Positions 1 to 7,748 of a stretch of 13,309 nt of DNA are shown here, in pieces (positions within the stretch are counted from its first letter, which is position 1; every line of letters begins with the position of its first letter). A program made the position numbers and the translations under genes. The notes under the pieces were generated by a model. The model ran no database searches. It saw nothing but the letters and a program-made list of their open reading frames with translations, and had not been told where the DNA came from. The stretch is taken from contig CAYHOI010000050.1 of NCBI GenBank assembly GCA_964358175.1, positions 1-13,309 of the forward strand, written 5' to 3'. This stretch comes from CAYHOI01 sp964358175. Lineage in GTDB: Bacteria > Margulisbacteria > Riflemargulisbacteria > GWF2-35-9.

Positions 1-2
1 AA

Positions 3-95
3 CCAATTTTAGTAGAGTATATTCCTGAAGAACCAGGGGGATACCATGTTTCAAAATTTCACACTCTCTGCTTGGGTTGCGTCCTTTCTCCGTGA
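3..95 (+). pseudogene. possible C-terminal fragment of a HicB-like antitoxin, ending inside a repeat
   Basis: An open frame enters from the left edge and runs 30 codons to TGA at 93-95. It reads like real protein: VEYIPEEPGGYHVS is followed by LCLGCVLSP. HicB-family antitoxins have a similar N-terminal pattern, a PEE-GGY-hVs stretch followed by a xLPGCV motif, so this may be the start of a HicB-type domain. If so, the protein stops far too early, because the stop codon lies inside the palindromic repeat at 83-127, which would mean truncation by the repeat. The real start is outside the window. It could equally be the tail of an unrelated gene or a chance frame. The family resemblance is from memory and short, so confidence is low. 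Confidence 0.25.
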
Positions 96-127
96 ACGGA
101 GAAAGGTGCCCGAAGGGCGGATAGAGG
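83..127. repeat. double-hairpin palindromic intergenic repeat (REP/MITE-like)
   Basis: Two hairpins follow one another. The first has perfect 11-bp arms (CCTTTCTCCGT at 83-93, ACGGAGAAAGG at 96-106). The second is GCCC-GAA-GGGC at 108-118, followed by GGATAGAGG. On the minus strand the segment resembles the widespread intergenic repeat beginning CCCTCATCCGCCCTTCGGGC and continuing CACCTTCTCCC; that comparison is from memory. No T-run follows either stem, so it is not a typical intrinsic terminator, although it could still slow or end transcription from the left. Confidence 0.55.
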
Positions 128-185
128 CGTAATTATTCGGCATTAAATTCCATAATGAGAATTGCCCCCATCCCCACTGCTTTAC

Positions 186-215
186 TTGCAAAACAAAGTC
201 GGCCTGGGCTAAGAT
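186..215 (+). promoter_or_regulatory. candidate sigma70 promoter for the envelope operon
   Basis: TTGCAA (186-191) and TAAGAT (210-215) are separated by 18 bases and lie directly before the ATG at 222. Transcription would be expected to begin about 7 bases after the -10, almost on the start codon, giving a leaderless message. No Shine-Dalgarno sequence precedes the ATG, which fits. The -35 match is only moderate, so this is tentative. Confidence 0.3.
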
Positions 216-221
216 ACGGCA

Positions 222-2570
222 ATGGAGACGGTGGAAGAGATATTGCGAGGGGGTCAAAATCTTTTTAGGCAAAAGAAGTATGGTCAAGCCACTCAGTTGT
301 ATGATCGCCGGATCGTCAAGCAGTGGCCTCAATATTCGCCAAAAATCCTTTTGTCCTACGAAAGGGCTCTCGTTGGGGAACCGAACAATCTTGAGTTAAA
401 AATCTCTTTGGCCGATTTGTATTTATCCGAAGGCAATGAATTGGAGGCCATCGACGAATACGAGGAAGTGTTGGAGCATGATCCAGCGAATCTCACCTAC
501 TATAAGGAGTTGACGGCACTTCTCTTTAGACGAAAGAAGTACGATCGCGTCATCGAAGTATTGGCTCGTCCCTATAAGCTGGGAATGTGCGATGAGGCTT
601 TGGTCACTATTTTAGCGTCTTGTTATCTGGAAACCAATTTGCTTCAAAAAGCCATCCAGGTTTACGAACAGTTGGTGCAGATGACAGGGGAAAAGGAAGG
701 TCATTTTCGAACACTTTGCGATTTATACTTTCAAGATCGTCAATTCAGTATGGCCGCTATGCTCGCGATGAAACGTTTGAGTCTGAATCGTGATAGTTTG
801 GTCGACGTGTCCGATTTTATTGAGAGGTGTCTTGAAAAAGATCCTGCAAAGGATTGGATGTCGGATACTCTCATTGATCTTTATATGAGTGCTGATCGAC
901 CCGATAGAGCCACGAAACGGATGGCGACCTATCTGGAGCCAGATGTTTTTCCTGGAAAACAGGGCTTTCTGGAAGAACGCATTCATCAACTTTTAGAGGA
1001 TTTCCCCGGGTTTCCTGAGGGCTTACTTCTTTCTGGACAGTTTTACAAGATGACTCAACGATACTCACAGGCTGCGGATGCATTTTGGGAACTGGCTCGT
1101 AATCAACATTTTGAGTCTAAGGCTGTTGAGGAACTCCTTTCCATTCTTACCCTTTTCCATGATCAACTGTCTGTCCTACAATATCTCGGAGAATTTTATA
1201 AGGCCAAAGGCGATACGGAGAAGGCCTTGTTTTATATGAGACGTATGCTTACTGTAGACGTGACCAAATCTATTGCTGTGATTTCACAATGTAAGGATTT
1301 GATTGATCATGATCCCCAGAATTATTATGCAAAATTGACCATGGCAGAGGCCTATCTTAAACGCGAAAATTATTCAGGAGCCATAGAGATTTCTCGGGAT
1401 CTGATCAAAAGGGGAGAGTCCGAACTAGAGGCCTCAAAAGTATTACTCAATGCTCTTCTTGCTACTCGGGACTATGTCGCACTTCGAGAAGTATTAGAGC
1501 ACCATCGCCATGACTTGCTTCCTCAAAAAGAATTTCACGATCATTATGCCCAAATATACCCAACGGAACTCATGCTCCGAAAAGAGGTGCTTGCCAACAG
1601 GGCTCAGACGGAAAAGAGTTTAGAAGCGAGGTTATCCTATTGCCGTCAACTTATTGAGAGCGTAGCCCTGGATGAGGCCTTGGTTGAATTGCAAGTGATT
1701 TCCAGACAACTGGATCATTACCAAATCAGTTATTACCTCGGATTGTGTTTCCTCGAAATGGGGAACTACTTTTCTGCAGCGGCTTATTTCAAGAAGGCTT
1801 TGGAGAAACTCTCTATCGAGACTTCTCCGGAGTATTTATTGATTATGGAACAATTGGCTCGAACCTATGAAATTCTGGGGGACATTGATAAAGGGCTTGA
1901 AAGCTATAGAAAAGTTTTGGAGATAGATTATTTGCGAGAGGATGTAAAGGAGCGTGAAGAGGCTCTTAAAAATTGTCCCTACTTGGAGGTGACGGGGAAG
2001 TCCCTGATTGCGGTGGCACGTGACAGGGATGCAACCGATATTACGCTGCTATTTAACCGAAACGTTCTTCGCAAAAAGGCACGAGAGACTTACGATGTTT
2101 CGATGGGGATTCTCAAGAATAACGAAGCGGTCGAAGAGATCTTTCGTGGCAAGATGAACTCTGCGACTGATTTGATTAACATGGCCTTGCTGATGGATCC
2201 TGCTCACCACAACATTCTCAATAACCATGGAGTATTATTTCTCATCTCTGGGGATTATCGTCAGGCCATGAAGATTTTTGAAAAAATACTAAAAACTCGA
2301 CCCTCCTTCTCGGCAGGGGCACTTTATAATTTGGCTTTTTGTTTTACATATGGGCTTGCGAGATATGACGAGGCGAAGAAACTTCTTATGAAGCTTGCAG
2401 AGCTCGACGATCAGTTGAAAGAGGCGCACTTGATGGCTGGAGATATCGCCTATTTCCAAGGAGATGTTTCGCTGGCTCGTGAAGAGTGGACACGGTACCG
2501 AGACTCAGGGCTTTTACCGATGATTGCCAGCCGCCGACTCTTCGATATTGATTTTGTTCCTTCATTTTAG
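222..2570 (+). CDS. large cytoplasmic TPR-repeat protein
   Basis: This 782-residue protein is built mostly of tetratricopeptide helical pairs. They are clearest at about residues 55-115, 120-160, 310-400, 505-590 and 640-770, with typical A-x-x-Y/F and L-x-x-D-P spacing (for example EEVLEHDPAN and ALLMDPAHHN). A less regular segment at about 595-645 interrupts the array. No signal peptide or membrane segment is visible, so it should be cytoplasmic. TPR arrays bind partner proteins; no catalytic motif is present. An in-frame TAA at 210-212 puts the start at ATG 222 or later, and no Shine-Dalgarno sequence precedes it. The 3' end overlaps the lptD-like gene, implying cotranscription and translational coupling with envelope genes. 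A scaffold or regulator role in lipopolysaccharide assembly, by loose analogy to LapB, is inference; it lacks LapB's membrane anchor. Confidence 0.9.
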   Translation: METVEEILRGGQNLFRQKKYGQATQLYDRRIVKQWPQYSPKILLSYERALVGEPNNLELKISLADLYLSEGNELEAIDEYEEVLEHDPANLTYYKELTALLFRRKKYDRVIEVLARPYKLGMCDEALVTILASCYLETNLLQKAIQVYEQLVQMTGEKEGHFRTLCDLYFQDRQFSMAAMLAMKRLSLNRDSLVDVSDFIERCLEKDPAKDWMSDTLIDLYMSADRPDRATKRMATYLEPDVFPGKQGFLEERIHQLLEDFPGFPEGLLLSGQFYKMTQRYSQAADAFWELARNQHFESKAVEELLSILTLFHDQLSVLQYLGEFYKAKGDTEKALFYMRRMLTVDVTKSIAVISQCKDLIDHDPQNYYAKLTMAEAYLKRENYSGAIEISRDLIKRGESELEASKVLLNALLATRDYVALREVLEHHRHDLLPQKEFHDHYAQIYPTELMLRKEVLANRAQTEKSLEARLSYCRQLIESVALDEALVELQVISRQLDHYQISYYLGLCFLEMGNYFSAAAYFKKALEKLSIETSPEYLLIMEQLARTYEILGDIDKGLESYRKVLEIDYLREDVKEREEALKNCPYLEVTGKSLIAVARDRDATDITLLFNRNVLRKKARETYDVSMGILKNNEAVEEIFRGKMNSATDLINMALLMDPAHHNILNNHGVLFLISGDYRQAMKIFEKILKTRPSFSAGALYNLAFCFTYGLARYDEAKKLLMKLAELDDQLKEAHLMAGDIAYFQGDVSLAREEWTRYRDSGLLPMIASRRLFDIDFVPSF

Positions 2571-4869
2571 ACTGGGGCTTCTCATTGGGTTGGGGACATT
2601 CTGTTTGGCTCAGACTGTTTCGCTAGAAGCTGACTATTTGCGATATGACCAGGACGAATCGGTGTGGGCCTCAGGAAATGTTCATTTGGTTTATGGAGAG
2701 ATCACGCTTGATGCAAAACAGATGACTCTGTATGCCCGTCAAAATCGTGTGGTTGCCCAAGAGGGTGTGTCCGTGAATTTCCGTGGGCGTCGGTTCTATT
2801 CAAAAAAAATGGTCTATGCACTGAAAGACGAAGATATTTCCTTTAATGTGTTCAGTGCGACCCTCATGCCCATTGAGGCGGAGGGGCCACTTTATTTTGA
2901 ATCTGATGAGCTTCAAAAGCATGGAGAAGTCTATACCGGTGGACGTTCTCGTTTTTCCTCCTGTCCGCCGGATCGCGCGTATTACTCGATTGAGGCAAGG
3001 AAGTTTGTGTTTTACCCTAGAAGCAGAATCGAAGGATATGATGTCTATGCCCATGCCGGAGGGATCCCCATTTTTTACAGCCCTTATTATGAGTTTGCTC
3101 TGGGATATCGCAATCCTCTTTATTTATTTCCGGCCATTGGGAGCAGTTTTGCAGAAGGTGCCTATGTGAAGAGTACGGTGATTTATCATGTGAATCGAGA
3201 TTTGCAAACAAATCTTTATTTCGATGTGCTTGAGCGAATGGGATACGGCTCGGGTGTTAAAGCATGGGTAAACAAATCTTCCAAATTCCCCTCAGAAATT
3301 TATGCCTATGGCATCGCTCCCTCTCAATATGCATTGGCGTTTCGTCAAAGTGCGATTTTGTCTACTCAGGAAGATTACGATCTCTCGATGGTACGGCGTC
3401 GAATGATTCAGCCCAATGGAAACCCTGAGAACAACGAACAATGGCTCTTGCGACTTCGAAATCCTGTAGCCGGAAGCTGGGTGTATCGACAGGATTACAA
3501 CTACCTCTATCGACAAACGCGTCAAACCCTCGAAGGAGAATTTCATTCGGGAGAGCCATGGCAGAAAATTTGGCTGAGTCGTTACCTTCAGAATGACACC
3601 CTGTCTGCTCAGGATCAATTGACCCATCAGGTGCGAATGGGTAACCTAGAACAGCGACTGCAAATCGATCAAACACGAAGCGGGAGCCTTGGCCAACAGA
3701 CCACTCTGGTGGATGAAAAAATGACGTACGCCTTTTCAAGTGAGTGGAGGGGTGCACTGGATGCACAGTATCGTGAGGTGATGGAGAGCGGGGATCAATG
3801 GTTATCCCCACGATTGTCACTTCTGTATAAACCGGTTCGTTCGTCTCCTGGATGGGGTATCGATCAGATAGAATTCAAAACAAACAGGGTGCTGGAGCTC
3901 AATCCGCTGGCCGTGAGTGCCAATCAAGGCCGAGAAATGACCGAGGCTCTTTCGGAAGTTTCTGTGAGCACCTATCCTTGGTCATGGGGTAGCTTTGACT
4001 ATACCTCAAGAACTGTTCTGGGAAGATATCATGAAAGAAAAAATGTAGGTGTGATCTGGGAAACAACCGCTTCACGATTGCTTTACGCGAGCCAGTGGTC
4101 AGGCACATTTTTGAGAATGAGTCAGTGGGAGATGTCCGCCCGTCTGGGGCTGGATCAGTCCCTCTACGATACCGGTGACAAACAGTTCGAAACTCAGGAG
4201 ACATGGGTGTCTCGCTGGTTCCCTTTTCGACAGCTGGGAAGCGAATGGACCTACACGAGAAGAGCCCATCATGGGTACACTCCCTTTTATTTTGATGAAC
4301 TTAAAAGCGACGAGCAGCAGTGGCGTCATGTTTTGAGCTGGGAACCGCTAAATCGCTTGCGATTTCAGGTGGAAGACCGTTACAATCTCAGAAACAGTCT
4401 TCGAGAACCCGAGCGGTATACTCTTGTTTATGAATCTACCAGGAACACCGTGGTCGGATTTACAACGGGTTATGATGATTCACGCAGAGTTTGGGACTCT
4501 TTGCAAAGTTGGGTCAAGTTGCAGAAGGACGAGGAGAATTACCTGCTCATGAACACCAGCTACAGTTTAATGAAGGGGCAGATCGATAGCAGTCTCATTT
4601 CATTCGGATCCAGTTGGGAAAATCGAGATCACTGGAAGGTGAAGGGTGCTTTGCAATGGAATGTAGCTCAAATGGCTTTTCGAACACAAAATTTGTCCGT
4701 GATTCGGGACATGGGATGTGTTCAGATGAGTTATGCTTGGAACGATTTTAGACAAGAACATGTGTTCATGGTCAGCGTAAAAGCTTTCCCTGAGGAAACT
4801 ATTGGTCTGGGCCTGGGGCCTTATGGTGCCCAGCTCAGAGGGCTTGGAGAGACGAATGTCCAACGTTAG
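2524..4869 (+). CDS. lptD: LPS-assembly outer-membrane protein LptD (OstA-like)
   Basis: LptD is the outer-membrane barrel that inserts lipopolysaccharide into the outer leaflet. From TTG 2524 the protein has 781 residues, close to the 784 of E. coli LptD. A hydrophobic signal sequence (about 7-30, ending FCLAQ) precedes an OstA/LptA-like beta-jellyroll (about 34-120: EADYLRYD, ASGNVHL, DAKQMTLYA). Next comes the LptD signature (about 140-192: SSCPPDRAYYSIEA and GGIPIFYSPYYE), then alternating aromatic beta strands of the barrel. The start is uncertain: TTG 2524 directly follows an in-frame TGA, TTG 2548 and TTG 2554 are alternatives, no ATG is available upstream of the signal sequence, and no good Shine-Dalgarno is seen. 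It overlaps the TPR gene by up to 47 bases and the lipoprotein gene by 14. The mature protein has only two cysteines, C147 and C732. The family is secure; adjacency to lnt supports an envelope-biogenesis operon. Confidence 0.9.
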   Translation: MPAADSSILILFLHFRLGLLIGLGTFCLAQTVSLEADYLRYDQDESVWASGNVHLVYGEITLDAKQMTLYARQNRVVAQEGVSVNFRGRRFYSKKMVYALKDEDISFNVFSATLMPIEAEGPLYFESDELQKHGEVYTGGRSRFSSCPPDRAYYSIEARKFVFYPRSRIEGYDVYAHAGGIPIFYSPYYEFALGYRNPLYLFPAIGSSFAEGAYVKSTVIYHVNRDLQTNLYFDVLERMGYGSGVKAWVNKSSKFPSEIYAYGIAPSQYALAFRQSAILSTQEDYDLSMVRRRMIQPNGNPENNEQWLLRLRNPVAGSWVYRQDYNYLYRQTRQTLEGEFHSGEPWQKIWLSRYLQNDTLSAQDQLTHQVRMGNLEQRLQIDQTRSGSLGQQTTLVDEKMTYAFSSEWRGALDAQYREVMESGDQWLSPRLSLLYKPVRSSPGWGIDQIEFKTNRVLELNPLAVSANQGREMTEALSEVSVSTYPWSWGSFDYTSRTVLGRYHERKNVGVIWETTASRLLYASQWSGTFLRMSQWEMSARLGLDQSLYDTGDKQFETQETWVSRWFPFRQLGSEWTYTRRAHHGYTPFYFDELKSDEQQWRHVLSWEPLNRLRFQVEDRYNLRNSLREPERYTLVYESTRNTVVGFTTGYDDSRRVWDSLQSWVKLQKDEENYLLMNTSYSLMKGQIDSSLISFGSSWENRDHWKVKGALQWNVAQMAFRTQNLSVIRDMGCVQMSYAWNDFRQEHVFMVSVKAFPEETIGLGLGPYGAQLRGLGETNVQR

Positions 4870-5578
4870 GGTCGGTCTTATGGTCGCTTTATGCGGATTG
4901 CTCCTCTCAGGGTGCGGGGAAGTCGTTACCGGAGCGAAACCTACGGCTACTACGACACTTCACGTGGAGGTTCAATTGAGTTCGGCCTACTCCTCTGGAG
5001 CTTATCGGTATTTGCTTATCTATGGGAAACAGGCTCAGGCAACCGCAGGGAAGTCCTATTATCAATTTGTTCCGGGGGAGAGCGGTGTCGACAGTGCCAC
5101 GGGCTTTGTTCCTGAAGCAGGGGTGACCACCGGTGTGCGGATCCAATACTATTATCAGACTTATTTTTCCGCTTGGTCGGATATCTTTGTGCTGGATAGT
5201 TCTGCTCAGGTCAACTGGGTTTATCCCAGTGGAAATGTTTTTCCAGTGACGGCGGACATGGCAAGTCATAGTGCGTTTTTGACCTCGGGTACTCTGGTCG
5301 CGCCAGACAGTTCTATCATGACCTGGGGAAACAGCATCTCTTATAGCGGGGGGATTTATGTCGACCTTGCGCTCAGTCGCCTCAAGAATCCGCCCAATGC
5401 GGGCGATATCATGGTTTTGACGATTCTTACCCTTGATCCTGCTAGTCACAGGATCATGGACAGTCTTTCGATACAGGTGACGAATCAGCTCGGAGAGCCA
5501 GTTTTAGGTTCGGGGGCGACGGATGTGGGGGTTGCAGGTAATCTCGATTTATTGGCCTGGAAGGTGCGGGTATTATGA
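4856..5578 (+). CDS. putative outer-membrane lipoprotein, family not recognised
   Basis: From ATG 4856 this encodes 240 residues beginning with a lipoprotein signal peptide: a basic N-end, hydrophobic VGLMVALCGLLL, then lipobox LSGC with the lipidated cysteine at residue 20. Gly follows the cysteine, so there is no Asp-type inner-membrane retention signal; sorting to the outer membrane is inferred from the +2 rule. The mature part is rich in Ser, Thr, Tyr and Val and looks mostly beta-stranded, possibly Ig-like. GGAGAG at 4846-4851 is a good Shine-Dalgarno, which favours this start over the upstream in-frame ATG at 4802. The gene overlaps lptD by 14 bases and lnt by 4 (ATGA). The position suggests an LptD partner like LptE, but I see no LptE sequence signature. 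Function unknown. Confidence 0.8.
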   Translation: MSNVRVGLMVALCGLLLSGCGEVVTGAKPTATTTLHVEVQLSSAYSSGAYRYLLIYGKQAQATAGKSYYQFVPGESGVDSATGFVPEAGVTTGVRIQYYYQTYFSAWSDIFVLDSSAQVNWVYPSGNVFPVTADMASHSAFLTSGTLVAPDSSIMTWGNSISYSGGIYVDLALSRLKNPPNAGDIMVLTILTLDPASHRIMDSLSIQVTNQLGEPVLGSGATDVGVAGNLDLLAWKVRVL

Positions 5579-6918
5579 TCTTCTTGGGGCTCATAGCTGC
5601 GGCAGGTCTGGCGGCCTCATATTACTTCAATCTGTTTCCTTTGGTTTGGATGATTCTTGCGGGTTTTTTTGTTTATTATGAACGAGTCGGCGGTCGAGTA
5701 CTCAACCGTCGTTTTCTGATGGTTCTTAGCGTGTTTATTCTCTTACACAATAGCTGGATGCTTTCACTCTCACCCTGGGAAGGGATGGCGATTATTCTCG
5801 CGGGCTATCTGATCTCAACCTTATACTTCCTCGCCTGGTTCGTTCTTGCCTTCAAAGTCATGTCATGGTTCAGCCAGGAACGGTTTGCGACTATTTGGGT
5901 CGCCGCGATTTTTGTTTTTGTCGAGAGAGCCATGACTTGGGGCCCCTGGGGGTATCCGTTCTTTAGTTTATACCTGACACAGGCATACTCTTCCATCCTT
6001 TCGTTTTGCGACATTCCCTGGATGGGTTCAAGTCTCCTCTCGTTCGTGATGCTGGTGACTTGCGGGGTGGCGGCAAGATTGATTCTGAGGGTGGGTTCGA
6101 GGAACAGACGATTGTACGAGGGGTTTGCTATTTTCTTTCTTTTCATGGGATTACTGATCGTCACGGATAAGCTTCATGGCAAGGAGACCCGATCAGATTT
6201 ACGCCAAATTCGTATTGCCTTGATTCAACCCAACATTCCCGAACGGGAGAAGCTGAACTCGATCTTCTACGAGAAACATCTTGATTACTATATTCGACTG
6301 CTCCGATATGTCAAAGCGCAGGAACCGTCCACGCAGGTTTTTGTCTTCCCAGAGAGCATCGTTTCTGCATTGTGGGAAACTCGGATTGCCGACAGATTGA
6401 ACAGAGAGGCACTCCTGACCCCATCGGATTTGTTGATATATGGCTTGCCCGTTTCACGGGGAGGGCAAATTTATAATGGAGTACTCTTTTTCGGACAAGG
6501 CGAGAATCGAAAGAACTACTTGAAACGCCAATTGGTTCCTTTTGGGGAATATGCCCCTTTTAAATTTTGGGAGAACCATTCTATTTATTCCTTTTCCCGA
6601 GGTCCCGTGAACAGACCGGTCGAGATTCGCAGTGTGAAATATGGGGTAGCCGTTTGTTTCGAGTCTGCGTTTCCAGCTGTTTTCGAAAAGTTTCGTTTGT
6701 CGGATATCCTTGTGGTGCTCACCAACGACGCCTGGTTTAACGATGCTTTCAAGGAGCTTCACTTGCGTACCGCTATCTTTCGAGCCGCCGAGCTTCGCAA
6801 GTTTCTTCTTTTTGTGAACAACAGCGGATACAGTGCCATTATTGATCCTCGCGGAAAAGTCCTCCAGAGGCTTCCTGCTGGGAAGGCCGGATATGTGAGC
6901 TATACGATTCGGTTTTAG
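5575..6918 (+). CDS. lnt: apolipoprotein N-acyltransferase
   Basis: Lnt adds the third acyl chain to the N-terminal cysteine of lipoproteins at the inner membrane, using phospholipid as donor. The 447-residue protein has about six hydrophobic segments in residues 1-200, including the family-typical GPWGYPFFSLYLTQ (123-136), then a nitrilase-like periplasmic domain from about 212. The catalytic triad is visible: E260 (FPESIV), K317 (YLKRQLVPFGEYAP) and C361 (VAVCFESAFP). E325 and E363 match other conserved acidic positions, and LTNDAWFND follows. It is somewhat shorter than E. coli Lnt (512). ATG 5575 overlaps the lipoprotein stop in ATGA, with GGAAGGTG at 5559-5566 as ribosome site. It is the last gene of the envelope operon; no clear terminator follows. 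Confidence 0.95.
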   Translation: MIFLGLIAAAGLAASYYFNLFPLVWMILAGFFVYYERVGGRVLNRRFLMVLSVFILLHNSWMLSLSPWEGMAIILAGYLISTLYFLAWFVLAFKVMSWFSQERFATIWVAAIFVFVERAMTWGPWGYPFFSLYLTQAYSSILSFCDIPWMGSSLLSFVMLVTCGVAARLILRVGSRNRRLYEGFAIFFLFMGLLIVTDKLHGKETRSDLRQIRIALIQPNIPEREKLNSIFYEKHLDYYIRLLRYVKAQEPSTQVFVFPESIVSALWETRIADRLNREALLTPSDLLIYGLPVSRGGQIYNGVLFFGQGENRKNYLKRQLVPFGEYAPFKFWENHSIYSFSRGPVNRPVEIRSVKYGVAVCFESAFPAVFEKFRLSDILVVLTNDAWFNDAFKELHLRTAIFRAAELRKFLLFVNNSGYSAIIDPRGKVLQRLPAGKAGYVSYTIRF

Positions 6919-6940
6919 GGTCGCCCCAAAATAGAGTGGC

Positions 6941-6974
6941 TTGAAATATATAAAGGTTGTGTATAATATACATA
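6941..6974 (+). promoter_or_regulatory. toxin-antitoxin promoter with palindromic operator over the -10
   Basis: TTGAAA (6941-6946) pairs with TATAAT at 6962-6967 (15-base spacer) or TAATAT at 6964-6969 (17-base spacer). Lying across the -10 is an imperfect palindrome, TGTGTATA (6958-6965), one central A, then TATACATA (6967-6974), seven of eight positions symmetric. Ribbon-helix-helix antitoxins usually bind such a site as dimers and repress their own operon. The palindrome is seen; its binding by the downstream protein is inferred. Confidence 0.6.
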
Positions 6975-6997
6975 CAAAGATTGCATGAGGTGACGCG

Positions 6998-7243
6998 ATG
7001 AAATCAGCCATTATTAATATCTCATTTAACCAGGATTTGTTGCGACAGCTGGACTTGCTAGCTAAGGAGGAGTCGCGATCCCGGTCTGAGTTAATCCGTG
7101 AGGCAACACGAATGTACATTGAGCGTCGAAAGCGTTGGGATACCCTGTTTTCGACGGTGGCGTCACGGGCGAAAGCTACGGATTTATCTCAGGAGGATAT
7201 TGTGCGTGAGATTCGTCTGGTGCGAAAGCAACGAAGACGATAG
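6998..7243 (+). CDS. CopG-family ribbon-helix-helix antitoxin
   Basis: The 81-residue basic protein has the ribbon-helix-helix pattern: an N-terminal beta strand (SAIINISF, 3-10) that would contact DNA, helix A (about 12-24, LLRQLDLLAKEE), then SRSRSELIREATRMYIE (27-43) as turn and helix B. The charged tail (about 44-81) would be the toxin-binding arm. ATG 6998 has GAGGTGA at 6987-6993 as a strong Shine-Dalgarno. The PIN toxin gene starts 2 bases after its stop, the normal antitoxin-first order. It probably neutralises that toxin and represses the promoter at 6941-6974. Its own promoter marks the pair as separate from the envelope operon. The fold is clear; the exact subfamily is not. Confidence 0.85.
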   Translation: MKSAIINISFNQDLLRQLDLLAKEESRSRSELIREATRMYIERRKRWDTLFSTVASRAKATDLSQEDIVREIRLVRKQRRR

Positions 7244-7245
7244 CC

Positions 7246-7650
7246 GTGTTTCGGGTTGTCTTGGATACCAATGTTCTAATTTCCGCAATCGTATTCGGAG
7301 GAATTCCGCGAACTCTGTTCAATAAAGTTATCGAAGAGAGTCTTGAAATGGGACTCTCGGATGATTTGCTGGATGAAACCAAAGATGTTCTTGGGCGACC
7401 TAAGTTTGGTCTCCGGAAAAGTGAACACCATGCCGTCATTCAAGAGTTAGAGAGGTTGGCGACTTGGGTTTTCCCCGAAGAATCTATTGCTCAGATTGAA
7501 GATGATCCTGATGACAACCGAGTGTTGGAGTGCGCGGTAGCATTCGATGCGAACTTCATTATTTCAGGAGATGAACACTTGCTTACGTTAAAAAATTTTC
7601 AGAAAATCGACATTCTGACCCCTGCAGAATTTATCAAAATGTACGGTTAA
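7246..7650 (+). CDS. PIN-domain ribonuclease toxin (COG1569-like)
   Basis: A single PIN domain fills all 134 residues. PIN toxins cut RNA with metal ions held by a few acidic side chains. Visible here are D7 (VVLDTNVLISA), the acidic cluster at D39-E44 (SDDLLDET), D87-D90 (DDPDDNRVLECA) and D109 (IISGDEHLL), which is the standard layout of the family annotated as putative toxin component, PIN family. Translation probably starts at GTG 7246, two bases after the antitoxin stop, with no good ribosome site of its own, so it should be coupled to antitoxin translation. All key residues are present and the frame is intact, so it is likely active. The RNA target is unknown. Confidence 0.85.
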   Translation: MFRVVLDTNVLISAIVFGGIPRTLFNKVIEESLEMGLSDDLLDETKDVLGRPKFGLRKSEHHAVIQELERLATWVFPEESIAQIEDDPDDNRVLECAVAFDANFIISGDEHLLTLKNFQKIDILTPAEFIKMYG

Positions 7651-7748
7651 TGTAATCTTTGAAATATGCTATTTTTTGCATGTTTAAGAATTGTAATTTT
7701 GGGGAATAGTGATGGATAAAGAAGTAGAGAAAGGATAGGTGGGATGCT

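Noticed and set aside
46..132. 28-codon ATG frame with an AGGGGG ribosome-like sequence
   Set aside because: It runs through both hairpins of the repeat and overlaps the more protein-like frame at 3-95; no independent support for translation.
3362..3820. 152-codon minus-strand frame
   Set aside because: Antisense shadow of the lptD barrel region, low-complexity His/Pro-rich translation, no ribosome site.
4802..4855. Upstream ATG for the lipoprotein gene
   Set aside because: It would put 18 polar residues before the signal peptide and lies deep in lptD; ATG 4856 has a good ribosome site and gives a normal lipoprotein signal.
4856..5578. Naming the lipoprotein LptE
   Set aside because: Only its location suggests this; no LptE sequence pattern is visible.
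6454..7119. 221-codon minus-strand frame
   Set aside because: It lies opposite the catalytic part of lnt and the antitoxin gene, both clearly coding, and its translation has no recognisable domain.
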